Assembly: GCF_017310035.1 (NCBI RefSeq)
Contig: NZ_CP022296.1
Location: 4,092,001-4,156,000 of the forward strand
DNA: 64,000 nt
Source: Nocardioides sp. S5
GTDB lineage: Bacteria > Actinomycetota > Actinomycetes > Propionibacteriales > Nocardioidaceae
Reading direction: 5' to 3'
Shown here: positions 54,567 through 63,541 of the stretch, piece after piece
How positions within the stretch are numbered: position 1 is the stretch's first letter
Layout: each line of letters begins with the position of its first letter
The notes under the pieces: model-generated
Seen by the model: only the letters and a program-made list of their open reading frames with translations
Told to the model about the DNA's origin: nothing
The model's database searches: none
Made by a program: the position numbers and the translations under genes

Positions 54567-55210
54567 GGGTTGCCATCCACCAGCCCGACCTGCTGCCGTG
54601 GCCCGGTTTCTGGTTCAAGATGCTGAACAGCGATCGCTTCGTGCTGGCCGTGCACGACCAGCTCCAGAAGCACTGGGTGCAGCGTCGCGTCACGATGCGC
54701 GACTCGTGGGTGACCCTGCCGCTGGAGACCAAGCCGCACCTGATCCCCATCAACGAGACGATCGTGAAACCCGGCTGGCAGGACCACCTGGAGAGCTCGA
54801 TCACCGGTCGCTACCGAGGTGCCCGCCACTGGAAGGACCGCAGCGGTGACGTCTTCGACATGGTCCACGCCGTCGACTCCCACAACCTCGCCGACATCAA
54901 CCACCAGCTGATCCTCGCGATGCGCGACTACCTCGGCATCACGACCGAGGTCGTGGTGACCGACCCGCCAAAGGCCAAGGGGGCCGACCGGGTGCTCGAG
55001 CAGCTCCAAATGGTCGGAGCGACGTCGTACCTGTCGGGCACGGGCGCGAAGGACTACCTCGGCGAGGAGGCGCAGGCGAAGTTCCGCGAGCTCGGCATCG
55101 GGCTGGAGTTCTCCGACCACCACAAGACGACCGGCGACTCGATCGTCACCGTGCTGATGGACTATGACGAGCCGCTGGAGATCGTGGCGAAGGCTGCGGC
55201 TCCGCACTAG
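54563..55210 (+). CDS. WbqC family protein
   Basis: A 215-residue protein starting RVAIHQPDLLPWPGFWFKML, the WbqC family signature, with QRRVTMRDSWVTLPL and the later GADRVLEQLQMVGATSYLSGTGAKDYL region. WbqC-like proteins occur in O-antigen and capsule loci and have no settled activity; modification of amino sugars is suspected. Coupled to the PIG-L gene. Its last 65 nt overlap the 3' end of the convergent GT87 gene. Confidence 0.88.
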   Translation: MRVAIHQPDLLPWPGFWFKMLNSDRFVLAVHDQLQKHWVQRRVTMRDSWVTLPLETKPHLIPINETIVKPGWQDHLESSITGRYRGARHWKDRSGDVFDMVHAVDSHNLADINHQLILAMRDYLGITTEVVVTDPPKAKGADRVLEQLQMVGATSYLSGTGAKDYLGEEAQAKFRELGIGLEFSDHHKTTGDSIVTVLMDYDEPLEIVAKAAAPH

Positions 55211-56372
55211 CCGTGTGCGTCCTGAAAGCCAGGCCCAGCACGCACACGCCGACGAACATCGCGAAGTCGACGTTGTCGAAGAACCAGCCGAGGTTGCGCG
55301 CGTCCGACCACCTGGTGATCGGGACGCGCAGGTAGGCGAAGGCGAGGATGGCGAGGCCTGCGACACGCGGCACCCAGTCCTGCCGCAGCGCGAGGACAAT
55401 GCCGGCCAGTGGAAGCCAGATCTGGTGGTGCGGCCACGCGATGGGCGTCGCGATGACCGCGGCGCAGCCGAGCAGGATCGCCGCGGCGACGTGGTCACCG
55501 GCCGCCCGGGCGCGGTGCGCGTTCCAGTAGGCCGCCAGCACGAGGACCCCGCCCAGCAACAGCCACAGGATCGTCCGGGCCGAGCCGTCGACACCGGCAC
55601 GCGCTAGCACGCCCATCACCGATGTGTTGAAGCGCAGCTCGACGTCGCCGACGCGACCGGTGTCGAGCAGGGCGTCGGTCCAGTAGCGCACCGAGTCACT
55701 CGGCAGCACGACCCAGGCAAGAGCGACGGCAGCGGCGAACACGCCCACCGATTTCGCCAGCGCGCGCCACTGGCGGGTCAGCAGGAACCAGCCCCAGATG
55801 ATCATCGGCGTCAGCTTGATCGCCGCTGCGAGGCCGACCAGCACGCCGCGAAAGCGATCGGGCACGAAGCGGCCCACGTCCAGGATCACGAGCAGGGCCA
55901 GGACGAGGTTGACCTGACCGGTGATCAGGTCGCTCTGCACCTTCGCTGAGCCGAGGAACGCCCCTGCGGCCAGACCGTACGCCGCCACGCGCGCGACCAC
56001 CGACACGGGCCAGCGACGCGTGGCGACGACCAGCGCGACGACCACGAAGGCGACGAGGATGCAGAGAGTGAGCCAGGTCAGGCCGGTGGTCCGGGGGTCC
56101 AGCCACGTCAGCGGGCGCAGCACGATCGCGGCGAAGGGCGGGTAGGTGAATCCGTAGCCACCCTCGAGCGGGTAGTCGTAGAGCGCTCCGCCGTCCTTCA
56201 GGAAGTTGATCGCCCCGATGTAGACGGAGATGTCGCCGTCGGGACCGAGGTCGCCGCTCGCGGCCAGGCGCCATCCGCTGATCGCCTGTCGCAGGGCGAA
56301 GAGACCCGCCACGAGCAGCACGCCCCACATCCAGAACGGGGTGGCCGTCGTCCGGCGGTCGTCGTGGCTCAT
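55146..56372 (-). CDS. GT87 family membrane glycosyltransferase
   Basis: A 408-residue membrane protein with 10-11 TM helices and the DUF2029/GT87 motifs: an acidic loop after TM1 (GDLGPDGDISVYIGA), GGYGFTYPPFAAIVLRPL and IKLTPMIIWGWFLLTRQWRA. Family members use polyprenyl-phosphate-mannose or arabinose donors on the outside of the membrane. ATG overlaps the stop of the GT14-type gene (ATGA). The C-terminal Ser/Pro/Arg tail overlaps wbqC antisense and is probably dispensable. Confidence 0.85.
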   Translation of the reverse strand: MSHDDRRTTATPFWMWGVLLVAGLFALRQAISGWRLAASGDLGPDGDISVYIGAINFLKDGGALYDYPLEGGYGFTYPPFAAIVLRPLTWLDPRTTGLTWLTLCILVAFVVVALVVATRRWPVSVVARVAAYGLAAGAFLGSAKVQSDLITGQVNLVLALLVILDVGRFVPDRFRGVLVGLAAAIKLTPMIIWGWFLLTRQWRALAKSVGVFAAAVALAWVVLPSDSVRYWTDALLDTGRVGDVELRFNTSVMGVLARAGVDGSARTILWLLLGGVLVLAAYWNAHRARAAGDHVAAAILLGCAAVIATPIAWPHHQIWLPLAGIVLALRQDWVPRVAGLAILAFAYLRVPITRWSDARNLGWFFDNVDFAMFVGVCVLGLAFRTHTASAEPQPSPRSPAARHSPSAR

Positions 56373-57358
56373 CGCGCGCCTTCATGGTCTGCCGTCGCGT
56401 CGAGGGCGTCCAGCACCTCGGTGGCGGCTGGGTGGAGGAACTTGCGGGCGAGCAGCACGTGGTCCGGCAGTGCGAGGAGCGATGGCAGGTCGTCGACACC
56501 GAAGGCCCGCGGCAGGTCCCAGTCGCCTTCGGTCCAGTCGACGAAGGTCAGGCTGGGCGCGATGCGGTCGCGGATCGAGGGGTCCATGTTGACGAGCAGC
56601 GTCTGGAAGAACGACTCGTCGGGGAACTGGCTCCAACGCATGAAGTCGGCGTAGGACGGGTTCCGCTCGTGGAACTCCAGCATCTGCTGGGCCACGTCGG
56701 ACGGCACCGCCCACCACTGGGAACCTCCGACGACGAGGTGCGCGACGTCCGGGCGCTCCTGCCCGATCGTGCGGAGCACGTCGAGTGCCTCTCGCGGGCC
56801 AGACTCCCGCACCAGGCGGCGGGTCCAGCCCGTCAGCTCACGCAGGTTCATCTCCTGACGACGACGCAGCAGCCGCAGGTCGCCCTTCGCCTGCGACCTC
56901 GGCAGGCAGAAGTAGTCCAGCCGGCCGCGGTAGTTGTCCGGCCAGCGCTCCTCCAGCGCCCAGAGGTCCATGTGGACGAGGTCGGCATGGGCGGCGAGGT
57001 AGGCGTCGATGTGCTGGTTGCTCTTCACCGGATAGCTCTGCCCGCTCAGCATGACCAGGTGTCCGGGCGTGCCTGAGTCGAGGCACGTTCGGAGCATCGC
57101 GAGAGTTGCCTCGACCATCGACCACGTCCCCCACAAGCAGGCGACACGGGGCTCGACGGACACCACGCAGGGGCGCGCGAGCACCGACCGCCACGCCTCG
57201 TCTTTGGCCCGCCGGTCGAGGTGCAGCCAGAAGGAGGACTCCCCGTCGTCGAGGCGCTCGACGAGCCGACCGACGTGCTGGGGCTGGTCGTGGGCGAGCA
57301 GCAGGTAGTGCTTCCTCACGCGGACCTCCACCCCCGAACGCTGCTCGTTCGCCAACAT
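56369..57358 (-). CDS. GT14 (core-2/I-branching type) glycosyltransferase
   Basis: A 329-residue cytosolic enzyme of the branching beta-1,6-N-acetylglucosaminyl/xylosyltransferase family: KHYLLLAHDQPQHVGRLVERL at the start, FWLHLDRRAKDE, HLVMLSGQSYPVKSNQHIDAYL and GSQWWAVPSDVAQQML. It likely adds a branch sugar during polysaccharide assembly. Operon with the downstream GT87 gene. ATG 57358 lies 19 bp from the divergent membrane gene; GTG 57319, giving MRKHYLLLAH, is a possible later start. Confidence 0.82.
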   Translation of the reverse strand: MLANEQRSGVEVRVRKHYLLLAHDQPQHVGRLVERLDDGESSFWLHLDRRAKDEAWRSVLARPCVVSVEPRVACLWGTWSMVEATLAMLRTCLDSGTPGHLVMLSGQSYPVKSNQHIDAYLAAHADLVHMDLWALEERWPDNYRGRLDYFCLPRSQAKGDLRLLRRRQEMNLRELTGWTRRLVRESGPREALDVLRTIGQERPDVAHLVVGGSQWWAVPSDVAQQMLEFHERNPSYADFMRWSQFPDESFFQTLLVNMDPSIRDRIAPSLTFVDWTEGDWDLPRAFGVDDLPSLLALPDHVLLARKFLHPAATEVLDALDATADHEGAR

Positions 57359-57365
57359 CCTTCAC

Positions 57366-57371
57366 TACTGT
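57366..57371 (+). promoter_or_regulatory. -10 box TACTGT, leaderless start of the membrane transferase at 57378
   Basis: TACTGT followed by 6 nt and ATG 57378. It lies only 7 bp from the start of the divergent gene. Confidence 0.5.
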
Positions 57372-57377
57372 CGGGGC

Positions 57378-58703
57378 ATGCGGCCCGAGGTTGACCGAAA
57401 TTCGTCACGCGCCGCGCGCCGGACGGGCGTCCCGTACGTCTGGGCGCTGGTCACGGTCGTCCTCGCAGGGGTGTCCGCGATCCAGAAGCTGCCGTGCCTG
57501 CGCGGAGGCGCCGACACCGACGCCCTGGCCACCGCCCAGTGCTACAGCGACATCCCGCTCTTCTACGTCGGACGTGGACTCGCCGCGGACATCGGTTGGC
57601 TCGGCGGTCTGCCGCCGGGCTTCCGCGACCTGGAGTACCCACCCCTGATCAACCTCTTCATCGAGGCGAGCGCGAAGCTGACGCACGTCGTGCTCGGCAC
57701 GCCGCCAGACGAGCTCGCGCGTCGAGCCCAGCTGGACGAGGCACAGATCTACGACCTGCCCGGCATGGCGACCGAGGAGCTGGTCTTCTTCCTCGTGTCG
57801 TGCGTGGGTCTGCTCGTCGCGTCGTTGGCTGCGGTCTGGGTCGCCTGGCGCGCCGGCTGGGTGCTGGGCGACCGGATCTCCTGGCTGGTCGTCGCACCCA
57901 TCGTGGTGCTGACCTTCACCCTCAACTGGGACGCGCTCGCGCTGCTGGCCGCTGCGGCGGCGCTCGCCGCGTGGCAGCGACATCGGATGGTGTGGTTCGG
58001 GGCGTTCGTGGCGCTAGGGACGGCTGCCAAGCTGTTCCCGCTCGTGCTGGTGGCAGCGGGGCTGATCCTGGCGATCAGGACGCGGTCCAGCCGGGCGGTC
58101 GTGGCGATGACGACGTCCTTCGCCGTCGTCGTGCTCGCGGCCAACGCCCCGCTCTACCTCTCCGACGCCGACGCGTGGGGCGAGTTCTGGACCACGAACA
58201 CCGAGCGCCCGGCGTCGTTCGGGTCGGCCTGGATGGCTGCGCGGATGGTCGGGCTGCCCACGAGCGCCGACCAGCTGAGCCTGGTGCTCGCGGTCGGGAT
58301 GCTGGTCGCGTGGCTCGTCTGCGCCGCGGCGACCTGGACCGGACGCCTCGACCCCACGCTCGCCGAGCTGTCGTTGGTCTTCCTGGTCGTGTTCTTCGCC
58401 CTCGGCAAGGTGTACTCGCCCCAGTACTCGCTGTGGGTCGTCCTCGGCCTGCTGCTCGTCACCCGCTCGCGTTGGCTGGTCGCGGTCGCCGCTGCGGCGG
58501 AGACGTTCCACTACGTCGCGACCTGGCTCTACATCCGCGGCTTCACCACGCCGGACGTGGGCGTCGACAGGACCTACTGGTTCTCGGTGGTGCTCAGGCT
58601 GGCCGCCGAGCTGCTGCTGGTGCTCACCGTGCTGGGGCGTGCGCGGCGCCGCGCAGTCCACGCCGAGAATCCCGCACCCGGCACAGTCACAGCCGTGCCC
58701 TGA
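57378..58703 (+). CDS. GT87-like membrane glycosyltransferase
   Basis: A 441-residue membrane protein with about 10 TM helices. Motifs of the GT87/DUF2029 group: acidic residues in the first outer loop (CLRGGADTDALATAQCYSDI), FRDLEYPPLINLFIEASA, GTAAKLFPLVLVAAGLIL and GKVYSPQYSLWVVLGLLL. It would transfer a sugar from a polyprenyl-phosphate donor outside the cell. It differs clearly from the GT87 gene at 55146, so they probably make different linkages. Confidence 0.78.
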   Translation: MRPEVDRNSSRAARRTGVPYVWALVTVVLAGVSAIQKLPCLRGGADTDALATAQCYSDIPLFYVGRGLAADIGWLGGLPPGFRDLEYPPLINLFIEASAKLTHVVLGTPPDELARRAQLDEAQIYDLPGMATEELVFFLVSCVGLLVASLAAVWVAWRAGWVLGDRISWLVVAPIVVLTFTLNWDALALLAAAAALAAWQRHRMVWFGAFVALGTAAKLFPLVLVAAGLILAIRTRSSRAVVAMTTSFAVVVLAANAPLYLSDADAWGEFWTTNTERPASFGSAWMAARMVGLPTSADQLSLVLAVGMLVAWLVCAAATWTGRLDPTLAELSLVFLVVFFALGKVYSPQYSLWVVLGLLLVTRSRWLVAVAAAAETFHYVATWLYIRGFTTPDVGVDRTYWFSVVLRLAAELLLVLTVLGRARRRAVHAENPAPGTVTAVP

Positions 58704-59769
58704 CCTCGCCGACCACACGGCGGCCCGTACGTCGTGCCGCGATCCGGGCCCGGTTCCACGGGTCCGTCGCCGGTGCGTGCGACTGGTAGTGCGCGAGCGT
58801 CGCGGCCGCAGGCAGCAGCGACGACGACCCGGGCGCGGTGATTTGATCGAAGGCTGCTCCGAGCCGCTCCCGCACGAGATCGCCGCTGTGGCGCGAACGC
58901 ACCCACTCGCGGCCGGCAGCGGCGCGGGCCTCGTACGTCGCCCGATCCCGGTCGAACCACCCCATCGCCTCGAGCGTGCGGTCGCACATGTCGACGACGT
59001 CCGAGTCGGCGATGACGGAGGAGTGTTCGGGGAGCATGTACTCCTTGGCGCCGTCGCCCGTGAAGCCGACGACGTAACAACCCGACGCCATCGCCTCAGC
59101 GCCCGGCAGTCCCACGCCCTCGCGCTCGGCACCGAACAGGAAGATCGCTGCCCGGCCCAGCTCCTCGGCCACCTGCTGCTGCGTCATGCCGTCGATCAGC
59201 ACGATCTCCCAGCCGTCGAGCCGGCCGGAGCGGCGTACGAGCTGGACGGCGCCGAGCAGGTCCTCGCGACGGCGCCTCGGCATCAGTGCGATGCGGCGTT
59301 CCTTCTCGGCCGGCTGGAACCAGTCCTCGATCTGCACCGGCACGTTGTGGATCGGGAACCCCGGCGTGCAGGCGCGGTCGAGGAAGGTGTGGATCGCGTC
59401 CGACACCGCGATGACTGCCGTCGCCTGCGGCCACCCGGGATAGGCGCCGGGCTCGTCGGTGAGGAAGTCGGAGCCGGCGAAGACGAAGTCCATGCCCTGG
59501 CACAGCATCACCACCGGCTGGCACTCGGAGAGGAAGCTCCACTTCGAACCACCCGTCTCGGGCATGACGAGCACGTCGCCGGCAGCGAACTCGAGGTGGT
59601 GTCCGGTGTCCACCGGAGCGGTCGATCCCCACGAGTCGTAGGCGAACCCAGGGGTGCCGTGCCAGACGCGCGCGTCGTGGCCGAGGGCGCGAAGGTGCTC
59701 GACGTAGCGGTAGATCACCTTGATGCCACCGCTCGGGGTCGAGAGGTCGGGCGCCATGAAGCGGATCAC
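58687..59769 (-). CDS. Glycosyltransferase family 4-like protein
   Basis: A 360-residue GT-B protein: the start IRFMAPDLSTPSGGIKVIYRYVEHL is typical of transferases that bind a nucleotide-sugar with a Gly-rich loop, and FLFGAEREGVGLPGAEAMASGCYVVGF is the donor-binding stretch with its two Glu. Cytosolic, acceptor unknown. GTG 59769 follows a TTGAAT box by 6 nt. The last 17 nt overlap the end of the convergent membrane transferase. Confidence 0.83.
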   Translation of the reverse strand: MIRFMAPDLSTPSGGIKVIYRYVEHLRALGHDARVWHGTPGFAYDSWGSTAPVDTGHHLEFAAGDVLVMPETGGSKWSFLSECQPVVMLCQGMDFVFAGSDFLTDEPGAYPGWPQATAVIAVSDAIHTFLDRACTPGFPIHNVPVQIEDWFQPAEKERRIALMPRRRREDLLGAVQLVRRSGRLDGWEIVLIDGMTQQQVAEELGRAAIFLFGAEREGVGLPGAEAMASGCYVVGFTGDGAKEYMLPEHSSVIADSDVVDMCDRTLEAMGWFDRDRATYEARAAAGREWVRSRHSGDLVRERLGAAFDQITAPGSSSLLPAAATLAHYQSHAPATDPWNRARIAARRTGRRVVGEVRARL

Positions 59770-59830
59770 GCGTCGATTCAAGCAGGATGCCTCGGCCGCC
59801 ACCCCCCGGATGACAGGATGACCGCATGTC

Positions 59831-61687
59831 GTGCGACGGGAATCGGGCCCAGTGCTGAGCCTCCAGGGCGGGATCGTCGGCCGAGCCGCCAACCTCCTCG
59901 GCGTGCCACCTGGGACCGGCGAGCTCGTCAACGACAGCACTCGGCGCAGGCTGCTGCTCTCGGTCTGCGGGTCCGTCGTGCTGTCAGTGCTCGACATGCT
60001 CGGTGTCCTCGCGATGCTTCCGATGATGCAGTACATCACCGCGCAGGACCCCGACGTCGGCGCCCTCGGGATGGTCAACCGCATCCTCGGTCAGCCGAGC
60101 GAGGACGTGCTCGTCGTGTCGCTCGCGGTGATGATCGTGGGCGCGTTCGTCCTGAAGAACGTCGGCTCGATCCTCTTCCGCCGATGGCAGCTCAACTTCA
60201 TGGCCAGGAACCAGGTGGAGATCCAGGCGCGCATCCTGGAGGGCTACCTGGTGGGCCCCTACGCCTGGCACCTTGCGAAGAACACCTCCGACAAGCTCTG
60301 GACGGTGCAGGGTGCCGTCGGGATGGGCTACACCGGCGGGCTGTCGTCCGTGCTGTCGGTGATCACCGAGACGTTGACGATCACCTTCATCTTCGTCTCC
60401 CTGCTCTTCATATCCCCCGCGACGACCATCGCCGCGATCGCCTACTTCGGGGTCGCCGGCCTGATCGTGCAAAGGGTGATCCGGCCTCGCATCCTCCGAG
60501 CCAGCCAACGCAGCCTCGAGTCTTCCCAAGCAGTGTCCAAGGCCTCCCTGCAGTCACTGACCGCCGTCAAGGAGATCAAGCTGCGCCACGCCGAGCAGCC
60601 CTTCGTCGACACCTTCACCTCCGCCAGCGTCGAGGGCGCGCGCGCCGGCGTGACGGCAGCGCTTCTCGCGGAGATCCCGAAGTACTTCCTCGAGATCGTG
60701 TTCATCACCGGGGTCGGACTGCTGGCCGTCGGAGCGGCAGCCGGCAACACCTCGCAGGAGAGTCTCCTCCTCCTCGGCATCTTTGCCGCCGCGGGCACGC
60801 GCATCCTGCCCGCCGCAGTGCGCCTCATCAACGCGATCGCCGGCATTCGCTTCGCCCGCGCCACGTTGGAGCATCTCGTCAGCGAGAACCGGATGCAGGA
60901 GAGCGCGCGCAGGGCAGACCTCGCAGCGCGGGTGACGGACGAGGTCCCCCGAGGCAACGTCCACGTCAGGGACCTCGCCTTCGCCTACGACGATCAGCCC
61001 GACGAGCTGGTGCTGCGCGGGGTCGACCTCGACATCCGAGCAGGCACCACCGTGGCGATGGTGGGCTCCAGCGGTGCCGGCAAGTCGACCTTCGTAGACA
61101 TTCTCCTCGGCCTCCACCGCCCCAAGAGCGGAACGGTGACAGCCGGTGGCGTCACCATCTTCGACAACCTCCCGGCCTGGCAGCGCCAGCTTGCCGTTGT
61201 GCCGCAGGACGTCACGCTGCTCGACGAGACGCTCCGGGCCAACATCGCCTTCGACGAAGACGTGGACGCCGGTCGCATGGCCGAAGCGGTCGAGCGGGCA
61301 CAGCTCGCCGATCTAGTCCGAGCACTCCCGGAGGGTCTGGACACCGAGATCGGCGAACGCGGAGTGCGCCTCTCCGGCGGTCAGCGTCAGCGCATCGGCA
61401 TCGCCCGCGCTCTCTATCGCCGACCGAGCCTGCTCGTCCTCGACGAAGCGACCTCGGCGCTCGACAACGAGACGGAGCGCCGCCTCACCGAGACCATCGA
61501 AGGCCTCAAGGGCACAATGACGATCGTCATCGTGGCGCACCGCCTCTCGACGGTCCGGCACTGCGACCAGCTGATCTTCATGTCGCAAGGTCGTGCAGCG
61601 ACGACTGGCACCTTCGAAGAGGTGGCTTCGCGCAACAAGGAGTTCGCCCACCTCGTGGAGCTCGGTTCGCTGTCCAGCCCCGTGTAG
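59831..61687 (+). CDS. ABC transporter (TM plus ATPase), flippase-like
   Basis: A 618-residue half-transporter: six TM helices within residues 40-340, then Walker A GSSGAGKST, signature [15 protein letters not shown], Walker B LLVLDEATSALD and the H-loop AHRLST, all intact, so it should work as a homodimer. In this setting it resembles PglK-type flippases that turn lipid-linked oligosaccharides across the membrane. Start uncertain: GTG 59831 or GTG 59852; a 10-codon ORF at 59826-59858 with a leaderless-type -10 box ends over the second GTG. Confidence 0.88.
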   Translation: MRRESGPVLSLQGGIVGRAANLLGVPPGTGELVNDSTRRRLLLSVCGSVVLSVLDMLGVLAMLPMMQYITAQDPDVGALGMVNRILGQPSEDVLVVSLAVMIVGAFVLKNVGSILFRRWQLNFMARNQVEIQARILEGYLVGPYAWHLAKNTSDKLWTVQGAVGMGYTGGLSSVLSVITETLTITFIFVSLLFISPATTIAAIAYFGVAGLIVQRVIRPRILRASQRSLESSQAVSKASLQSLTAVKEIKLRHAEQPFVDTFTSASVEGARAGVTAALLAEIPKYFLEIVFITGVGLLAVGAAAGNTSQESLLLLGIFAAAGTRILPAAVRLINAIAGIRFARATLEHLVSENRMQESARRADLAARVTDEVPRGNVHVRDLAFAYDDQPDELVLRGVDLDIRAGTTVAMVGSSGAGKSTFVDILLGLHRPKSGTVTAGGVTIFDNLPAWQRQLAVVPQDVTLLDETLRANIAFDEDVDAGRMAEAVERAQLADLVRALPEGLDTEIGERGVRLSGGQRQRIGIARALYRRPSLLVLDEATSALDNETERRLTETIEGLKGTMTIVIVAHRLSTVRHCDQLIFMSQGRAATTGTFEEVASRNKEFAHLVELGSLSSPV

Positions 61688-61711
61688 GCGCTGGACGGAA
61701 CCGCCGACGGG

Positions 61712-62521
61712 TCACCAGGGATCAGCGGTGCTCCACGACGGATGGTGCTGCCATGGCCTTCCCTCGTCGATGTCCCGCACGTGGAACCGGGGCGCGACCA
61801 CCTGGCACCCGTCGTCCAGCGTGCTGGCCAGGTACCCGCCCCAGTACGAGAAGGTCGAGTTGCTCAAGACCAGGTTGCTCGCCGACGCAAGCGTCGCGAG
61901 GTGGTGCAGCGGGCCAGCTGGGGCCACCTCCACCGGACCAACGTCCCGTAGCCAGTCGAGGTGCTCCGCGCACCAGCCCGGATCGTCGGACACCACCACC
62001 ACCCGACGCAGGTCCCGCGATCCCAGCACGTCCACGGCACGTCGCAGGTAGGCATCGACGTTGATGCCGTAGACCGAGCGCAGGTGGGGATCGGAGTAGT
62101 AGTCCCCCCGCCGGACATTGATCGTCAAGGTCGTGGGATCCCGCTCCCGCATCCCAGCGGCGAAGGCGTCGGACAGCAGGCAGTCCAGGATGAAGCGCTC
62201 GAGCTCCGACTGGGTGAAGTCGGTGCCAAAGCGCTGGAAGTGCATCGGAGGAACGGGCAGCAGGCGGTTGGTACGGCCGATGTCCAACCTCGGAACGCTC
62301 AGAGTCGTCACGCTGGGCCAGACCGCGGGCCATTCGCCGAAGTGCTCGCTCTCACGGACCTTCAGGTCGCGCCCGTGTCCTCGTTCGCGGTGGGCGCGCA
62401 ACCAGAAGTAGAGAAGGTTCCCCACCCGCGCCGTCATCGGTGTGAGGAGAACGGTTCGCGAGCCTCGGCGCAGCTGCCTGGCCAGCACCGGACGGATCGA
62501 GTCGAGCGGCCGTCTTCGCAT
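61712..62521 (-). CDS. Alpha-1,2-fucosyltransferase-like (GT11) protein
   Basis: A 269-residue protein with the GT11 motifs: GDP-fucose site NVRRGDYYSDP (about residue 135), HFQRFGTDF, and SNSTFSYWGGYLAS near the C-terminus, which matches the SNSSFSWWAAYL motif of the family. It would add L-fucose, or a similar GDP-sugar, to the growing polysaccharide. Length is normal. Divergent from the GT2 gene at 62644. Confidence 0.85.
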   Translation of the reverse strand: MRRRPLDSIRPVLARQLRRGSRTVLLTPMTARVGNLLYFWLRAHRERGHGRDLKVRESEHFGEWPAVWPSVTTLSVPRLDIGRTNRLLPVPPMHFQRFGTDFTQSELERFILDCLLSDAFAAGMRERDPTTLTINVRRGDYYSDPHLRSVYGINVDAYLRRAVDVLGSRDLRRVVVVSDDPGWCAEHLDWLRDVGPVEVAPAGPLHHLATLASASNLVLSNSTFSYWGGYLASTLDDGCQVVAPRFHVRDIDEGRPWQHHPSWSTADPW

Positions 62522-62631
62522 CTGTCCTCCCCTGCCTCGTCATCGGGTCGTGCTCGAGCAGCGTGCCCGCCGACCAGCCTTCGCATCAGTCTAGGAAGTC
62601 AGCAGGCACCACCAGGTCCGCGCTGCGCCCG

Positions 62632-62637
62632 TAGGCT
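62632..62637 (+). promoter_or_regulatory. -10 box TAGGCT, leaderless start of the GT2 gene at 62644
   Basis: TAGGCT followed by 6 nt and GTG 62644; same arrangement and hexamer as before the folate gene at 468. Confidence 0.5.
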
Positions 62638-62643
62638 GGCCAC

Positions 62644-63513
62644 GTGTCGAGACCTACCTGCTCCGTAGTGATCCCGGCCTTCAACGCCGCTCATCTCATC
62701 GGCGGTCAGCTCGGAGCCCTCGCCGCCCAGGTGGGCGCGCCGGCATTCGAAGTGGTCGTCGCCGACAACGGCTCGACCGACCGTCTGGAGAGCGAGGTCC
62801 TGTCCTGGCGGGACCGTCTTCCCGGGCTCCGCCTGGTGGACGCGTCGCGCGGCCGGGGCGTGTCGGTCGCACGCAACGTCGGAATCTCGCTCGCGCACAC
62901 CGATCGCATCCTCGTGTGCGACGCGGACGACCGCGTTTCCGCCGGATGGGTCGCCGCGATCGCAACAGGCCTCTCGGATCATCCGTTGGTGAGCGGTCCG
63001 GTGGAGACGAGGCTCCTGTCGGGGCGTTCGGCAGACTGGGTCCCCATCGACCGACGCACGAGTGCGCTCTTCGAGACCTGGGGCGGTCGGACCTACGGGA
63101 TCGGCTGCAATCTTGGACTTCGTCGCGAGGTGTGGGAGCAGGTCGGGGGTTTCGACGAGTCCTACCCGGCCGGAGCAGAAGAGATCGACTTCGCCTGGCG
63201 CGCCGGGGAGCTGGGCTACCGATTCGGCTACGTCGAAGAGGCTCTCCTGCACTACCGCATTCGCACCGACCTACGAGGAGTGCTTCGACAGCAGTACAAC
63301 TCAGGGCGAGGCACCAGCACCCTCTACGGGAAGTTCCGCCCGCGGGAGGTCGAGCCGAAGACTGCCGTGCGACGGCTGCGCCACGAACTGCTCCTCGTCA
63401 CGCAGTTCCCGTGGCGTGGCGGTCAGGACGCGCGGCGCTCGTGGCTTGCCCTGATGGCCTTCGAAGCCGGCAAGCTGATCGAGGCGCGCCGCCTCGGGTC
63501 CCCAGCTCCCTAG
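62644..63513 (+). CDS. Glycosyltransferase family 2 protein
   Basis: A 289-residue GT-A enzyme: CSVVIPAFNAAHLIGGQL at the start, donor metal site VCDADDRVS (about residue 100), acceptor region GCNLGLRREVWEQVGGFDESYPAGAEEIDFAWR. Cytosolic, inverting type. Sugar not readable. GTG start without ribosome binding site, leaderless-type promoter. Base composition is a little less GC-rich than in the left half of the window. Confidence 0.88.
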   Translation: MSRPTCSVVIPAFNAAHLIGGQLGALAAQVGAPAFEVVVADNGSTDRLESEVLSWRDRLPGLRLVDASRGRGVSVARNVGISLAHTDRILVCDADDRVSAGWVAAIATGLSDHPLVSGPVETRLLSGRSADWVPIDRRTSALFETWGGRTYGIGCNLGLRREVWEQVGGFDESYPAGAEEIDFAWRAGELGYRFGYVEEALLHYRIRTDLRGVLRQQYNSGRGTSTLYGKFRPREVEPKTAVRRLRHELLLVTQFPWRGGQDARRSWLALMAFEAGKLIEARRLGSPAP

Positions 63514-63541
63514 AAGTGACTGCCCACCAGCTCGCAGATCT

